A DNA stretch of 5,278 nucleotides from Methylomonas sp. (GTDB lineage Bacteria; Pseudomonadota; Gammaproteobacteria; Methylococcales; Methylomonadaceae), in NCBI GenBank assembly GCA_028688235.1, contig JAQTYP010000244.1:1-5278 (forward strand), given 5' to 3'. Numbering within the stretch: the stretch's first letter is position 1; the number at the start of each line of letters is the position of its first letter. Below, piece by piece: positions 5,156 through 5,278 of the stretch. Under the pieces are notes generated by a model, which was given only the letters and a program-made list of their open reading frames with translations, searched no databases and had not been told where the DNA came from. The translations under genes and the position numbers were made by a program.

Positions 5156-5278
5156 ATGACCGCATTGATAGGCATCATCATGGGATCGACATCCGATTGG
5201 GATACCATGCAACATGCCGCGCAAACCCTAGAACATCTGGATATTCCGCATGAAGTGGAAGTGGTGTCGGCTCATCGC
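5156..5278 (+). CDS. purE: N5-carboxyaminoimidazole ribonucleotide mutase, first 41 codons
   Basis: Class I PurE converts N5-CAIR to CAIR in de novo purine synthesis. The visible N-terminus contains the phosphate-binding GSTSDWDTM at 10-18 and ends in VVSAHR at 36-41, both diagnostic of PurE. About 120 residues remain outside the window. The ATG has GGAG at 5145-5148, 7 bases upstream. purK commonly follows purE in bacteria, but that cannot be seen here. Confidence 0.93.
   Translation, partial: MTALIGIIMGSTSDWDTMQHAAQTLEHLDIPHEVEVVSAHR

Overview
The window reads as ordinary chromosomal DNA of a gammaproteobacterium with roughly balanced GC content. The Pcm, Dtd and PurE proteins look gammaproteobacterial. 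A complete bacteriohemerythrin, a PurE locus and frequent ATA isoleucine codons would fit a gammaproteobacterial methanotroph (Methylococcales). That placement is an impression from protein style, not something the sequence proves. No rRNA, tRNA, CRISPR array, insertion sequence or phage gene was seen.

Layout. Positions 1-1367 (minus strand) hold the first 455 codons of an NAD-type malic enzyme whose C-terminus lies outside the window. A 198-base divergent spacer (1368-1565) separates it from a plus-strand series of genes. These are a 397-residue CPA2-type cation/proton antiporter without a cytoplasmic regulatory domain (1566-2759), a 51-residue membrane miniprotein (2828-2983), a gamma-glutamylcyclotransferase-like AIG2 family protein (2980-3402), a bacteriohemerythrin (3399-3830) and the D-aminoacyl-tRNA deacylase Dtd (3823-4275). 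The last four overlap one another by 4, 4 and 8 bases and almost certainly form one translationally coupled transcription unit. The antiporter may belong to it too, as only 68 bases separate it from the miniprotein and no convincing terminator lies between.

After a spacer of about 100 bases comes a 13-codon mini-ORF with a near-ideal Shine-Dalgarno. Its stop overlaps the start of pcm (protein-L-isoaspartate O-methyltransferase, 4415-5083). The window closes with the first 41 codons of purE (5156 onward), preceded by an extended -10 promoter element.

Themes. Dtd (removal of D-amino acids from tRNA) and Pcm (repair of isoaspartyl residues) are both quality-control functions. The GGCT-like protein, the hemerythrin and the antiporter suggest, by inference only, glutathione or gamma-glutamyl metabolism, oxygen handling and ion/pH balance. 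The least-described items are the coupled miniprotein-GGCT-hemerythrin-Dtd chain and the mini-ORF leading into pcm.
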